A DNA stretch of 64,000 nucleotides, taken from Sphingosinicella xenopeptidilytica (GTDB lineage: Bacteria > Pseudomonadota > Alphaproteobacteria > Sphingomonadales > Sphingomonadaceae). This document shows positions 1 to 8,941 of this stretch, one piece after another; positions within the stretch are counted from its first letter, which is position 1, and every line of letters starts with the position of its first letter. The stretch covers positions 558,001 through 622,000 of the forward strand of contig NZ_JBHTIK010000002.1 in NCBI RefSeq assembly GCF_042676985.1, read 5' to 3'. The notes under the pieces are model-generated. The model was not told the DNA's origin and did no database searches. It saw only the letters and a list, made by a program, of their open reading frames with translations. Made by a program: the position numbers and the translations under genes.

Positions 1-1373
1 CGGTCTGCGACGGTCGCGGGGTCGAACAGCACGAGATCGGCAGCCTGTCCAACGGCGATGCGGCCGCGATCACCGATGCCCATGTGATCGGCGGCAAGTC
101 CGCTCATCTTGTAAATCGCCTCTTCGAGCTTCAGCCGGCCCGTCTCGCGCACCATCCATGCGAGCACGCGCGGAAAGGCGCCTGCGCCGCGCGGGTGTGC
201 GTCCTCGATGCCGCCGTCCGAGCAGATATTGCTGTGCGGCCAGGCGATGAGCGCGGCGACATCGTCGTCCGCCATCGAACGGCCCATCACCACATTGTGC
301 ATTCCCTTCGCTTCGGCTTCGACGATGAGGTCGAGATAAGCGCGCGCCGGGGGCACGTGGCGCAGCGCGGCAACCTCGGCAACGGTCTTGCCGACGTAGG
401 CGGGGTTCGCGGGATATTGGGTGAGACGCAGATCCTCCGGCCGCGCCATGTGCGCGAGCGCGAACTCGGCTGCGGCGAGATCGGTGAAATCCCGCTTCGG
501 CAACAGCACTTCGAGGTTCGATTGCCAGTAGGTGTAGGGGTAGACGTCCGCCGTCACGTCGATGCCTGCGCGGCGCGCGGCGTCGAGCTTTGCAAGGAGG
601 GGCGCGGTGTCGCCCCAGCGGTCGACGATCGCGATCTTGAAGTGCGAGATCTGCACGGGAAGACGCGCGGTGCGGCCGATCTCCAGCAGCTCGTCGACTG
701 CGGCGTCGAGGCGCGTGTCCTCGCTCCGCATGTGGCTGATGTAGCGTCCGCCATGCCGCGCGGTGGCACGGGCGAGCGCCATCACCTCCGACGGGTCCGA
801 ATAGATGCCCGGATCGTATTCGAGCCCGGTCGACAGGCCGAGCGCGCCTGCGCGCATGTTGTCCTCGACGACGGCGACCATGCGCTCGACCTCGGCGGGT
901 GTCGCTGCGCGCTTGTAGTCCGCGCCCATCACGGCGTCGCGGACGCTGTTGTGGCCGATGTACGTGGCGACGTTCACGGCTGCGGGCTGCGCTTCGCGCT
1001 TCGCGAACAGGCCCGCGACGGGCAGAGGGCCACCGCCATCCTGCCCGACGACGATCGTGGTGATGCCCTGCGCGGCCGCCGCGAGCGCATCGAGGTGAGC
1101 ATCGAGATTGCGGTCGTGGTGGCTGTGCGTGTCGATGAAGCCGGGCGCGAGCACGAGACCGCTGCCTTCAACGACGGGAACGCCCTTGCCGTGCGCGCGC
1201 TTGCCGACGGCGGTGATGCGGCCGTCCTCAACCCGCACATCGGCCTTGCGCGCCGGTGCGCCGGTGCCGTCCACGACGGTCGCGCCGACGATGACGAAGC
1301 TTTCCGCGGCGGAGGCCGTCGCCCAAAGCGCGACTGCGGGAACGAGCGCGGCACGCAGCACCGATCGAATCAT
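1..1373 (-). CDS. N-acyl-D-amino-acid deacylase (amidohydrolase family 3), exported, cut by window edge
   Basis: The minus frame is open from an ATG at 1373 to the left edge, so the C-terminus is missing. The N-terminus (MIRSVLRAALVPAVALW, then ATASAAES) looks like a Sec signal peptide, which suggests a periplasmic enzyme. The mature start (FVIVGATVVDGTG, then GFIDTHSHHD) is the standard beta-sandwich entry and HxH metal motif of the amidohydrolase superfamily. Later segments (GALGLSTGLEYDPG, YISHMRSED, QISHFK, ICSDGG, HPRGAGAFPRVL) are characteristic of the D-aminoacylase branch. Family members remove N-acyl groups from D-amino acids or act on related amides. It lies 94 bp downstream of a PLP enzyme that also belongs to a D-amino-acid family, so the two probably form one unit. 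The exact substrate is unknown. Confidence 0.85.
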   Translation of the reverse strand, partial: MIRSVLRAALVPAVALWATASAAESFVIVGATVVDGTGAPARKADVRVEDGRITAVGKRAHGKGVPVVEGSGLVLAPGFIDTHSHHDRNLDAHLDALAAAAQGITTIVVGQDGGGPLPVAGLFAKREAQPAAVNVATYIGHNSVRDAVMGADYKRAATPAEVERMVAVVEDNMRAGALGLSTGLEYDPGIYSDPSEVMALARATARHGGRYISHMRSEDTRLDAAVDELLEIGRTARLPVQISHFKIAIVDRWGDTAPLLAKLDAARRAGIDVTADVYPYTYWQSNLEVLLPKRDFTDLAAAEFALAHMARPEDLRLTQYPANPAYVGKTVAEVAALRHVPPARAYLDLIVEAEAKGMHNVVMGRSMADDDVAALIAWPHSNICSDGGIEDAHPRGAGAFPRVLAWMVRETGRLKLEEAIYKMSGLAADHMGIGDRGRIAVGQAADLVLFDPATVAD

Positions 1374-1467
1374 GACGGCTCTCCCTTGCAGGCGATGTTC
1401 GTATAATCGCCTGAATCTCATCATTGTTATCTTTCTGACATGACTGCCGACATTGCGCAAGCCGCGA

Positions 1468-2604
1468 TCACCAGCCCGAGAAGCGCGGCCAGCGCGCTGT
1501 AACCGCGCCGCCTGTGTCGGTGAGCAGATAGGCGGGATGCTGCGCGGCGGTGGCGCAGGCGTGATTGGGCAGCACGCGCAGCCGGGTGCCGATCGGATAG
1601 GCCGAAAGATCGAGCGGCGTGCCGTCGCGGCGCCCGACGAGGCCGTGCTCCTGATTGGCTCCGGTGACGATGAGATCGCCGATGATCGTGCCGCCCGCGT
1701 CGCAGACGAGCCCGTAGCCCTGATCGACGCGCTGCGCCGCCGTGCCGCGATCGCGCGACATCGCCATCCAGCCTGCATCGATGACGAGGCGGCCCTGTGC
1801 CTTCTGATATCCGATCACCGTCGCCAGCACGGAAAGCGCGATCTCCTCTGGCCGGCAGACGCCGATCCCCGCCATCACCAGATCCTGAAAGATGTAAACG
1901 CCCGCGCGCACCTCGGTGATCCCGTCCAGCGCCCGCACGAACAGCGCGGTCGGTGTCGAGCCCATGCTGACGATGGGGCAGGGAAGCCCCGCCGCCCGCA
2001 GCCTCTCCGCCGCGTGCACAAGTCCGGCGCGCTCGATCTCCGCATGGGCGGCAATCGCATCCGCGCCCTCGCAACTGTAACTTTCGCCCGCGTGCGTCAG
2101 CACGCCGCCGAGCAGCCCCGCCTCCGCCAGTGTGCGCCCGATGACGAGGAGTTCATCCGCCTCCGGTGCGACGCCGGAGCGGTGGCCATCGCAGTCCACC
2201 TCGATCAGCACGGTGATGCCGCTGTTTCCGGTGATCGCATCGGCGACCGCGCGCGCGATATCGGCGTCGTCTAGGATGATCTGCATACGGACGCCTGCAT
2301 CCGCCAGCGCGCGGACGGCATCCAGCTTCGATGGAACGATGCCCACCGCGTAAAGAATGTCGTTGAAGCCCGCCTCCGCGAACCTGTGCGCTTCCATGAG
2401 CGTCGACACGGTGATCGGCCCGGTGCCATCAAAGACCGCGCGAAGCACATCCGGCGATTTGGCCGTTTTGACATGCGGGCGGAAGGTAACGTCGAAGGGC
2501 GCGAGATGGCCTTCCATCCGACGGATGTTGGCGGTGAGGCGGGTCTCATCGAGAACCAGCGCGGGCGTCGGTGCCTGGAGCAATGTTTGCGGAGCGGATG
2601 TCAT
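1468..2604 (-). CDS. D-threonine aldolase / D-serine dehydratase-like PLP enzyme
   Basis: This is a 378-residue fold-type III PLP enzyme (alanine-racemase-like N-terminal barrel). The segment FRPHVKTAKS carries the expected Schiff-base lysine, and IEVDCDGHRSGV and GSTPTA are typical of the DSD1/D-threonine aldolase group. The C-terminal NHACATAAQHP matches the His-x-Cys zinc site of eukaryotic-type D-serine dehydratases. An ATG exists at 2622, but the one at 2604 has an AAGGA ribosome site six bases upstream, so I start there. The likely role is elimination or retro-aldol cleavage of a D-hydroxy amino acid in the cytoplasm. It precedes the exported D-aminoacylase-type gene on the same strand. 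Dehydratase versus aldolase activity cannot be settled from sequence. Confidence 0.8.
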   Translation of the reverse strand: MTSAPQTLLQAPTPALVLDETRLTANIRRMEGHLAPFDVTFRPHVKTAKSPDVLRAVFDGTGPITVSTLMEAHRFAEAGFNDILYAVGIVPSKLDAVRALADAGVRMQIILDDADIARAVADAITGNSGITVLIEVDCDGHRSGVAPEADELLVIGRTLAEAGLLGGVLTHAGESYSCEGADAIAAHAEIERAGLVHAAERLRAAGLPCPIVSMGSTPTALFVRALDGITEVRAGVYIFQDLVMAGIGVCRPEEIALSVLATVIGYQKAQGRLVIDAGWMAMSRDRGTAAQRVDQGYGLVCDAGGTIIGDLIVTGANQEHGLVGRRDGTPLDLSAYPIGTRLRVLPNHACATAAQHPAYLLTDTGGAVTARWPRFSGW

Positions 2605-2835
2605 ATCGTCCTTGAGTGCCATTTTTCTATCAGGGGTACTCGGTTGTCATACAGAAATCGCGCAGGCGTACCACGATGCTGCGCCTCGCACGCGCCTTTA
2701 TGTCCGTCGCAGCGGTTTCCGTACATGCACGACGACGTCCTCGATCCGTCAGCTCCGAAGAAAACGCCTGCCGATTGACACCCCACTGCCTCACCAATAA
2801 GGGTACTACCTAGTAGAAGAAAAATGGAGGATGAG
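2605..2835. promoter_or_regulatory. Divergent intergenic region before the D-amino-acid pair and the thiolase operon
   Basis: About 230 bp separate two divergent genes and should hold both promoters. Two related short motifs occur, a GGGGTACTCGG near 2634 and an AGGGTACTACC near 2800, the second containing the symmetric GGTACTACC. They could be operator half-sites, but no regulator can be assigned. No convincing gene was seen. Confidence 0.4.
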
Positions 2836-4020
2836 ATGGCCGCGAATGTGGTGGTCGCCGGGGTGGGGATGCTGCCGTTCGTGAAGCCGGGCACCAGCCC
2901 GAGCTACGACGAGATGGGCGCCGCTGCGGCGCGATTGGCGCTGGATGATGCGGGCATCGACTATCGCCTCGTCGAGCAGGCCTATGCCGGCTGGGTCTAT
3001 GGCGATTCGACCGCTGGGCAGGCGGCACTCTACCGCGTCGGGCTGAGCGGCATTCCGATCATCAACGTGAACAACAATTGCTCGACCGGCTCCACCGCGC
3101 TGTATCTCGCGCGGCAGGCAATCGCGAGCGGCGCGGCGGAGTGCGTGATCGCGGTCGGCTTCGAACAGATGACGCCGGGCGCGCTCGACACTGTGTTCAA
3201 GGACCGGCCGAGCCCGCTCGCCGACTTCCTCGCCATCGCTGACCGCAAGTTCGGCGATCTGACGGCGGTTCCGATGGCGCTCAGGCTCTTCGGCGGGGCC
3301 GGGCACGAGTATCAGGAACGCTACGGCGCCCGCACCGAAACCTTCGCGGCGGTGCGCGCCAAGGCGAGCCGCCACGCCGAGCACAACGACAAGGCGATCT
3401 TCCGCACGCCGATTTCGGTCGAGGACGTGATGGCCTCGCCGTCCATTTTCCTGAACGTCACCCGCCTGCAATGCTGCCCGCCGACGTGCGGCGGCGCGGC
3501 GGCGGTGCTGTGTTCGGAGGCCTTCGCGCGGCGCCACGGTATCGACACGGCGATCCGCATCCGCGCGCAGGCGATGACCACCGATACCAACAGGACGTTC
3601 GACGGCGACAGCCTGATCCGTGCGGTGGGCGCAGACATGACGCGCAAGGCTGCCGAGAGCGTTTACGAAGCGGCGGGCCTCGGCCCTTCCGATGTCGATC
3701 TGGTGGAACTCCACGACTGCTTCACCACGAACGAGATCATCACCTACGAGGGCCTCGGCCTCTGCGGGGAAGGTGAAGCGGAGCGTTTCGTCACGGACGG
3801 CGACAACACTTATGGCGGCGCTGTCGTCACCAACCCGTCGGGCGGTCTGCTCAGCAAAGGGCATCCGCTCGGCGCAACGGGCCTCGGCCAATGCGCCGAG
3901 ATCGTCAGCCAGCTTCGCGGGCAGGCGGGATTGCGGCAGGTGGATGGTGCGCGCATCGGCCTGCAGCACAATCTCGGGCTCGGCGGCGCCTGCGTCGTGA
4001 CGCTCTACGAGCGCGTCTGA
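2836..4020 (+). CDS. Thiolase, SCP-x / lipid-transfer type
   Basis: This 394-residue protein belongs to the thiolase superfamily. The nucleophile motif NNNCSTG places the active Cys at about residue 82. HDCFTTNEI and NPSGGLLSKGHPLGATG supply the catalytic His regions, and the C-terminal GLGGACVVTLY has the second Cys-bearing loop. The HDCF signature is typical of SCP-x-like thiolases, which cleave branched or steroid-like 3-ketoacyl-CoAs. An ATG at 2824 is in frame, but GGAGG at 2826-2830 sits five bases before the ATG at 2836, so 2836 is preferred. It is the first gene of an operon with MaoC, SDR and acyl-CoA dehydrogenase genes, so it should perform the last step of a beta-oxidation spiral. 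Confidence 0.85.
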   Translation: MAANVVVAGVGMLPFVKPGTSPSYDEMGAAAARLALDDAGIDYRLVEQAYAGWVYGDSTAGQAALYRVGLSGIPIINVNNNCSTGSTALYLARQAIASGAAECVIAVGFEQMTPGALDTVFKDRPSPLADFLAIADRKFGDLTAVPMALRLFGGAGHEYQERYGARTETFAAVRAKASRHAEHNDKAIFRTPISVEDVMASPSIFLNVTRLQCCPPTCGGAAAVLCSEAFARRHGIDTAIRIRAQAMTTDTNRTFDGDSLIRAVGADMTRKAAESVYEAAGLGPSDVDLVELHDCFTTNEIITYEGLGLCGEGEAERFVTDGDNTYGGAVVTNPSGGLLSKGHPLGATGLGQCAEIVSQLRGQAGLRQVDGARIGLQHNLGLGGACVVTLYERV

Positions 4021-4021
4021 C

Positions 4022-4465
4022 ATGGTCGATCGCAGCCATATCGGCCTTGAGCTGAAACCCTCCGAACACGTCGTCGAGGCCGGTCGCCTGCGCTTCTTTG
4101 CGCGTGCGACCGGGCAGGACGATCCGGTCTTCGCCAATGCCGAGGCGGCGCGCGCGGCGGGCTATCCCGCCATCCCCGCACCGCCCACGCTCGGCTTCTG
4201 CCTCGAAATGGACCGCGACGAGCCGCTCGATTTCCTCGGGCAGCTCGGCATCGATCTCGGCAAGCTGCTCCATGCCGAACAGCGTTTCGATTACCGGGCG
4301 CCGATCTTCGCGGGCGATACGATCCGCTTCACCTCGCGCGTTGCCGATGTCTACGAAAAGAAGGGCGGCGCGCTCGTCTTCGCGACCATCGAACGCGAGG
4401 CGCGCAAGGCAGACGGCACGCTTGCCCTGACGGCAACAACGACACTGGTGGTGCGAAATGGCTGA
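4022..4465 (+). CDS. MaoC-like hot-dog dehydratase, N-terminal-half type
   Basis: This 147-residue hot-dog-fold protein resembles the FAS1/MaoC dehydratase N-terminal domain (ARATGQDDPVFANAEAARAAGYPAIPAPPTLGF). It lacks the D-x(4)-H hydratase signature present in its neighbour, as expected for the non-catalytic half of a split enoyl-CoA hydratase. It starts one base after the thiolase stop and overlaps the next gene by 8 bp, so the two MaoC proteins are probably made together as a heterodimer. Role: hydration of an enoyl-CoA, cytoplasmic. The exact substrate is unknown. Confidence 0.8.
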   Translation: MVDRSHIGLELKPSEHVVEAGRLRFFARATGQDDPVFANAEAARAAGYPAIPAPPTLGFCLEMDRDEPLDFLGQLGIDLGKLLHAEQRFDYRAPIFAGDTIRFTSRVADVYEKKGGALVFATIEREARKADGTLALTATTTLVVRNG

Positions 4466-4898
4466 GCGCGTTGCATTGGACGGCGGCACGCCGCCGGGAA
4501 CCGAGATCGCCAGCCTCACCATGCCGCCGATCACGCGGCACACGCTGGCGCTCTATTGCGGCGCGTCGGGCGATCACAATCCGATCCATGTCGACATCGA
4601 CTTCGCGAAGCGCGCGGGTTTCCCCGATGTCTTCGCGCATGGAATGCTGGTGATGGCGTATCTCGGCAATCTGCTGACCCACATTGCGCCGGTCGAACGG
4701 CACAGGAGTTTCAGCACGCGCTTTCAGGCGATCACGCAGCTTGGTGATGAGATCACCTGCACGGCGACCTTGCAGTCGATCGACGAGCAGGACGGCGTGC
4801 CCGTCGCGACGCTGGCGCTGACGGCGCGCAATCAGACAGGCGAAGTGAAATTGGCGGGCGACGCGGTGGTCGCGCTCGCGGAAGGGGACGATCGATGA
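4458..4898 (+). CDS. MaoC-family enoyl-CoA hydratase, catalytic half
   Basis: This 146-residue protein carries the hydratase-2 motif: SGDHNPIHVD with Asp39 and His44, then GFPDVFAHGM. These are the catalytic dyad and the conserved His-Gly of R-specific enoyl-CoA hydratases and MaoC dehydratases. The start overlaps the preceding MaoC half by 8 bp and the stop overlaps the SDR by 4 bp, which indicates tight translational coupling. Together with the upstream half it should hydrate the double bond made by the acyl-CoA dehydrogenase of the same operon. Confidence 0.85.
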   Translation: MAERVALDGGTPPGTEIASLTMPPITRHTLALYCGASGDHNPIHVDIDFAKRAGFPDVFAHGMLVMAYLGNLLTHIAPVERHRSFSTRFQAITQLGDEITCTATLQSIDEQDGVPVATLALTARNQTGEVKLAGDAVVALAEGDDR

Positions 4899-5725
4899 GC
4901 AAGCTCAAGGGTAAGGTCGCGCTGGTTTCGGGTTCGGGGCGCGGCATCGGACGCGCGCTGGCGCTGAAGCTGGCGAGTGAAGGCGCGCGCGTGGTGGTGA
5001 ACGATCTCGATGCCGATCCGGCCGAAGAAACCGTGGCGGCGATCCGGGCGGCGGGCAGCGACGCCATTGCCGTTGTCGGCAGCGTCACCGACGATGGTTT
5101 TGCGGATCGTTTCGTGCGCGCTGCGATGGAGGGCTTCGGTGGCCTCGACATCATCGTGAACAACGCCGGCTACACGTGGGACAATGTCATCCACAAGATG
5201 TCGGACGAACAATTCGATGCGATGTACGATGTCCACGTCAAGGCGCCGTTCCGCATCCTCCGCGCCGCGGCGGAGCCCATTCGCATCCTGTCGCGCAAGG
5301 AGGCGGACGAAGGGCGCGAGGTCTTCCGCAAGGTCGTCAACATCGCTTCGATCGCGGGCATCGGCGGCAATGCCGGGCAGGTGAATTATTCCTCGGCGAA
5401 GGCGGCGCTGGTCGGCATGACACGGACGCTGGCGAAGGAGTGGGGGCGCTACAAGGTCAACGTCAATTGCGTCGCCTTCGGGCTCATCAACACACGGCTT
5501 ACGCAGCCGCTGACATCGGGCGGCGCGACGATCGATGTGGAAGGCCGCGAGATTGCCGTCGGCGTGCAGCCTGCGTTTCTGAGCGCGATGGAAAAGCAGA
5601 TGATCCCCATCGGGCGTGCCGGTACGCCGGAAGAGGCGGCGAACGGAGTCTATCTCTTCTGCAGCCCCGAATCCGATTATATCTCGGGCGAGCTCGTCAC
5701 CGTCGGCGGCGGCATCCGGCTTTAG
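4895..5725 (+). CDS. SDR-family 3-hydroxyacyl-CoA dehydrogenase-like protein
   Basis: This 276-residue classical short-chain dehydrogenase has a cofactor motif (SGSGRGIG), NNAG, a Ser in NIASIAG and the YSSAK active-site Tyr and Lys. Residues after about 125 include an insertion (RILSKEAD-like segment rich in charge), and the sequence overall resembles the dehydrogenase domain of HSD17B4-type multifunctional beta-oxidation enzymes. It overlaps the MaoC gene by 4 bp, and the acyl-CoA dehydrogenase follows 8 bp downstream. The likely role is oxidation of 3-hydroxyacyl-CoA to 3-ketoacyl-CoA using NAD(P). Confidence 0.8.
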   Translation: MSKLKGKVALVSGSGRGIGRALALKLASEGARVVVNDLDADPAEETVAAIRAAGSDAIAVVGSVTDDGFADRFVRAAMEGFGGLDIIVNNAGYTWDNVIHKMSDEQFDAMYDVHVKAPFRILRAAAEPIRILSRKEADEGREVFRKVVNIASIAGIGGNAGQVNYSSAKAALVGMTRTLAKEWGRYKVNVNCVAFGLINTRLTQPLTSGGATIDVEGREIAVGVQPAFLSAMEKQMIPIGRAGTPEEAANGVYLFCSPESDYISGELVTVGGGIRL

Positions 5726-5733
5726 GGCACGGC

Positions 5734-6888
5734 ATGGACATCACTCGCCGCCCCGCGCCATGGATCACCGAGGAACTGGAGATGTTCCGCGCCTCGGTGC
5801 GCGGGCTGATCCGAAGGCATTTCACGCCTGAACTTGAAGCCTGGCTGGAGCGCGGCATCGTGGACCGTGAGGCGTGGCGTATCGCCGGCGAGGCGGGGCT
5901 GCTCTGCGTGTCCATGCCCGCCGAATATGGCGGCGGTGGCGGCACATTCGCGCATGACTGCGTGATCGTCGAAGAACTCGAATACGCGGGCTTCGGCATC
6001 GGCTTCTCGGTCGCACTGCACAACGCAATCGTCGCACCGTACATCCGCGATTTCGGAAGCGAAGCGCAGAAGGCGCGGTGGCTGCCGGCGATGGCGCGCG
6101 GGGAGATCGTCGGCGCGGTGGCCATGACGGAGCCGGGTGCGGGCTCCGATCTCCAGGCCATTTCGACGCGCGCCGTGCGGGAAGGGGACACGTTCCGCAT
6201 CGACGGACAGAAGACCTTCATCAGCAACGGCCAGCTTGCCGATCTGGTGCTGACCGTGTGCACGACGGAGCCCGGCGCCGGTGCGAAGGGCCTTTCATTG
6301 ATCGGTGTGGAAGCCGATGCGCCGGGCTTTGCGCGGGGGCGCAAGCTCGACAAGATCGGCCTTCACATGTCCGACACGTCGGAGCTGTTCTACGACGGCG
6401 CCGTTGTTCCGGCGGACAATCTTCTCGGCGGAAGCGAAGGCCGGGGCTTCGCCATGCTGATGCACGAGCTGCCGCAGGAGCGGCTGGTGATCGCGGTCGG
6501 CGCGGTTGCCGCGATGGAGCGCGCGCTCGCACTGACGCTCGATTACGTGCGCCAGCGCAAGGCGTTCGGCAAGACGGTCGCCGATTTCCAGAACAGCCAG
6601 TTCGTGCTTGCGGAATGCCGCACCGAGATCGCGGCGGCGCGCGCGTTCGTGGACGATTGCATCCGCCTGCATCTGGAAGGCGCGCTCGACGCGGCAACGG
6701 CTTCGATGGCGAAGCTGTGGTGCACCGAGCGGCAGGGCATCGTCATCGATCGCTGCCTGCAGATGTTTGGCGGCAACGGCTTCATGGCGGACTATCCGAT
6801 CGGCCGCATGTTCGTGGACGCGCGCGTACAGCGCATCTACGGAGGCACCAGCGAAATCATGAAGCTGCTGATCGCGCGGAGCCTCTAA
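5734..6888 (+). CDS. Acyl-CoA dehydrogenase, long-chain (LCAD) type
   Basis: This is a 384-residue FAD acyl-CoA dehydrogenase. The segment AMTEPGAGSDLQ is the FAD/substrate signature, QKTFISNG follows, and the C-terminus has IYGGTSEIMK. The GG in YGGT means the base is not at the MCAD position. Together with LPQERLVIA and RQRKAFGKTVADFQ this resembles LCAD/isovaleryl-type enzymes, where the catalytic Glu lies in the helix near residue 260. The open frame extends far upstream through the SDR gene, but the ATG at 5734, just after the SDR stop, gives the normal family start. It should catalyse the first oxidation of the beta-oxidation set encoded by this operon. Confidence 0.85.
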   Translation: MDITRRPAPWITEELEMFRASVRGLIRRHFTPELEAWLERGIVDREAWRIAGEAGLLCVSMPAEYGGGGGTFAHDCVIVEELEYAGFGIGFSVALHNAIVAPYIRDFGSEAQKARWLPAMARGEIVGAVAMTEPGAGSDLQAISTRAVREGDTFRIDGQKTFISNGQLADLVLTVCTTEPGAGAKGLSLIGVEADAPGFARGRKLDKIGLHMSDTSELFYDGAVVPADNLLGGSEGRGFAMLMHELPQERLVIAVGAVAAMERALALTLDYVRQRKAFGKTVADFQNSQFVLAECRTEIAAARAFVDDCIRLHLEGALDAATASMAKLWCTERQGIVIDRCLQMFGGNGFMADYPIGRMFVDARVQRIYGGTSEIMKLLIARSL

Positions 6889-6993
6889 GCGACGGCGGCG
6901 TACCGGTCGCAGTCTGTGCGGTGCTGTCCGGGCTGGAGTGGCGGCGGCTTCGTCGTCATGATGGCAGCGGAAACAACCGGGCAGGAGAATCGG

Positions 6994-7626
6994 ATGGCGC
7001 AGTCGCCCTGGAAGCCGAGTGCAGAGCGAGAACGCCAGAGGGCCATGAAGCGCGAGGCAGTGCTGCGCGTCGCTGCGCGCATGTTCGTGGAGAGCGGCTA
7101 TCACAAGACCTCGCTCGACGGCATCGCGGAGCGTCTCGGTGTCACCAAGCCCACCGTCTATCATTATTTCCGCAGCAAGGAGGATATCCTCTTCGAGTGC
7201 CTGAACGTGGGCTACGGGATGTTCAGCGAGGCGTGCGAAGCCGGGTTGCAATCCCGGCAAAATGGCCGTGAACGGCTGGTCGCCGCGCTTGAAGCCTATG
7301 CGAATGTCGTGATTACCGATTTCGGCATCTGTCTGGTCCGGCTGGCCGACCACGATCTTTCGCCCGAAAGCCTCGTCCGTGTGAGGGCCGTTGAAGCGGA
7401 AGTGGATCGGCGTCTGCGGGGGCTGGTCGAGGACGGGATCGCCGATGGGTCGATCGCACCGTGCGATGCGAAGGTCGCGGCATTCACGCTGGCCGGGGCG
7501 CTCAGTTGGTTCGGGCATCGCGCGCAATCCGGCCGATCCGCGGCCTTGCTGGCTCTGATGAAGCAGAGCGTTGAGTTCATGTTGCAGGGATTGTCGCCGC
7601 GCCCCGATCCGCACGTGGGGGGCTGA
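6994..7626 (+). CDS. TetR-family transcriptional regulator
   Basis: This 210-residue protein has a TetR helix-turn-helix near residues 25-70 (VESGYHKTSLDGIAERLGV, then TKPTVYHYFRSKEDIL). The in-frame ATGs at 6916 and 6958 lack good ribosome sites, while AGGAG at 6983-6987 sits six bases before the ATG at 6994. It is the last gene of the thiolase operon, about 105 bp after the acyl-CoA dehydrogenase, and probably controls it with an acyl-CoA or aromatic ligand. That role is inferred from position only. Confidence 0.8.
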   Translation: MAQSPWKPSAERERQRAMKREAVLRVAARMFVESGYHKTSLDGIAERLGVTKPTVYHYFRSKEDILFECLNVGYGMFSEACEAGLQSRQNGRERLVAALEAYANVVITDFGICLVRLADHDLSPESLVRVRAVEAEVDRRLRGLVEDGIADGSIAPCDAKVAAFTLAGALSWFGHRAQSGRSAALLALMKQSVEFMLQGLSPRPDPHVGG

Positions 7627-7901
7627 GAGCGGCCGCGCCGACATCACGGCGTTCACTGAAGCTAGGGGCTGTGTTGATCGGCGACTCAGCGCTGCTGTGC
7701 CCGTCTCGGAGGGGCGCAGGGGCAGCGGCATGAACGATGCGTCGTCACCGGCAAAAGCAATTGTATATCAAAAATTGTTTATTTGTCTAAAATATCTTGA
7801 TCGTCTGTTTTTTCTGTGCGAGCACTACAATCAGCAGCGACACAAATGATGTCGTTCGGGGAGTGAATCTCCTCGGATCGACTGCAGGGGAGGAGAAGAG
7901 G
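7627..7901. promoter_or_regulatory. AT-rich leader before the MBL/Rieske/TonB-receptor genes
   Basis: This 275-bp gap becomes markedly AT-rich between about 7755 and 7810, a strong contrast with the surrounding GC-rich DNA and typical of a promoter. It contains TTTGTCTA (7782-7789), whose reverse complement TAGACAAA recurs at 13125-13132 before the FAH gene. A short open frame here is not convincing as a gene. Confidence 0.45.
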
Positions 7902-8930
7902 ATGCGCTTCGAAAAAGGCCTGCAGCAGATCGGCAATGGCAATTACGCCTACCTGCAGCCGTCGGGCACCTGGGGCTACAACAACGCCGGGCTGATCATC
8001 GACGGGGATCAGGCGATGCTGGTCGACACACTGTTCGACGAGCGTCTCACCGCCGAAATGCTTGCCGTGATGAAGGACGCGACCGGCTTCGGCGCGGGTG
8101 AGATCGGCCAGCTCGTCAATACCCACGCCAATGGCGACCATACCTTCGGCAACCGCCTGCTGACGGAGGCGCGGATCATCGCTTCGGCCGCCACCGACCA
8201 CGAGATGAAGGAAGATGCGCCGCCGGAAATGCTCGCGGCTCTCATGGGTCAGGCAAGCCAGATGGGGCCGCTGGGCGTTTATCTGGAGGAGATTTTCGGC
8301 GCGTTCGATTTTGCCGGCGTGAAGCTGCGGCTGCCGGACGAGACTTTTGCGGGTGGTGCCAAGACGCTGAAGGTGGGCGACAAGACGGTCGAGCTGATCG
8401 TCGTCGGCCCCGCGCATACCGGGGGCGACACGCTCGTTTATGTGCCGGAAGACAGGATTCTCTACACCGGCGACATATTGTTCATCGACGGCACGCCGAT
8501 CAGCTGGTCGGGGCCGGTGCGCAACTGGATCGCCGCCTGCGACCGGATGCTCGCCATGGATGTGGATCTGATCGTGCCGGGCCATGGGCCGATGACCGAC
8601 AAGCGCGGCGTGCAGGCCAATCGCGACTATCTCGCCTTCGTCGAGGCGGAGGCGAAGAAGCGCCACGCGGCGGGCATGGATAGCTGGGAGGCCGCGCAGG
8701 ACATCAGCCTTGGTGCCTTCGGCGCGCTTGAGGATCCCGAGCGGATCGCGGTGACCGTGGACACGATCTATCGCGAGCTGAACGCGGATACGTCTCCGCG
8801 CGATGTCATGGAGATGTTCGGGCGCATGGCCACGCTCGATCGCCGCTACCGCGCGGAGGGGCTCGGCAAGCCTCGCGTTCCACCGCCGCCACCGGCTTCC
8901 GCGCACACGAACTGCGACCACGCGCACTGA
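7902..8930 (+). CDS. Metallo-beta-lactamase-fold hydrolase
   Basis: This 342-residue MBL-fold protein has metal motifs HANGDH (residues 75-80), HTGGD and GHGPM. The first motif departs from canonical HxHxDH because the second His is Asn, which may alter the metal site. The start is the ATG at 7902, preceded by a GGGGAGGAG ribosome site; upstream in-frame codons lie in the AT-rich leader. The C-terminal tail is Pro-rich and ends in a His-containing segment (NCDHAH). The Rieske oxygenase gene follows 11 bp later, so it probably acts in the same pathway on an ester, lactone or thioester. The substrate is unknown. Confidence 0.8.
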   Translation: MRFEKGLQQIGNGNYAYLQPSGTWGYNNAGLIIDGDQAMLVDTLFDERLTAEMLAVMKDATGFGAGEIGQLVNTHANGDHTFGNRLLTEARIIASAATDHEMKEDAPPEMLAALMGQASQMGPLGVYLEEIFGAFDFAGVKLRLPDETFAGGAKTLKVGDKTVELIVVGPAHTGGDTLVYVPEDRILYTGDILFIDGTPISWSGPVRNWIAACDRMLAMDVDLIVPGHGPMTDKRGVQANRDYLAFVEAEAKKRHAAGMDSWEAAQDISLGAFGALEDPERIAVTVDTIYRELNADTSPRDVMEMFGRMATLDRRYRAEGLGKPRVPPPPPASAHTNCDHAH

Positions 8931-8941
8931 AGGACTTGTTG

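Noticed and set aside
84..1406. Plus-strand open frame opposite the amidohydrolase
   Set aside because: The minus strand encodes a clear D-aminoacylase-type protein with a signal peptide, whereas the plus frame has no motif.
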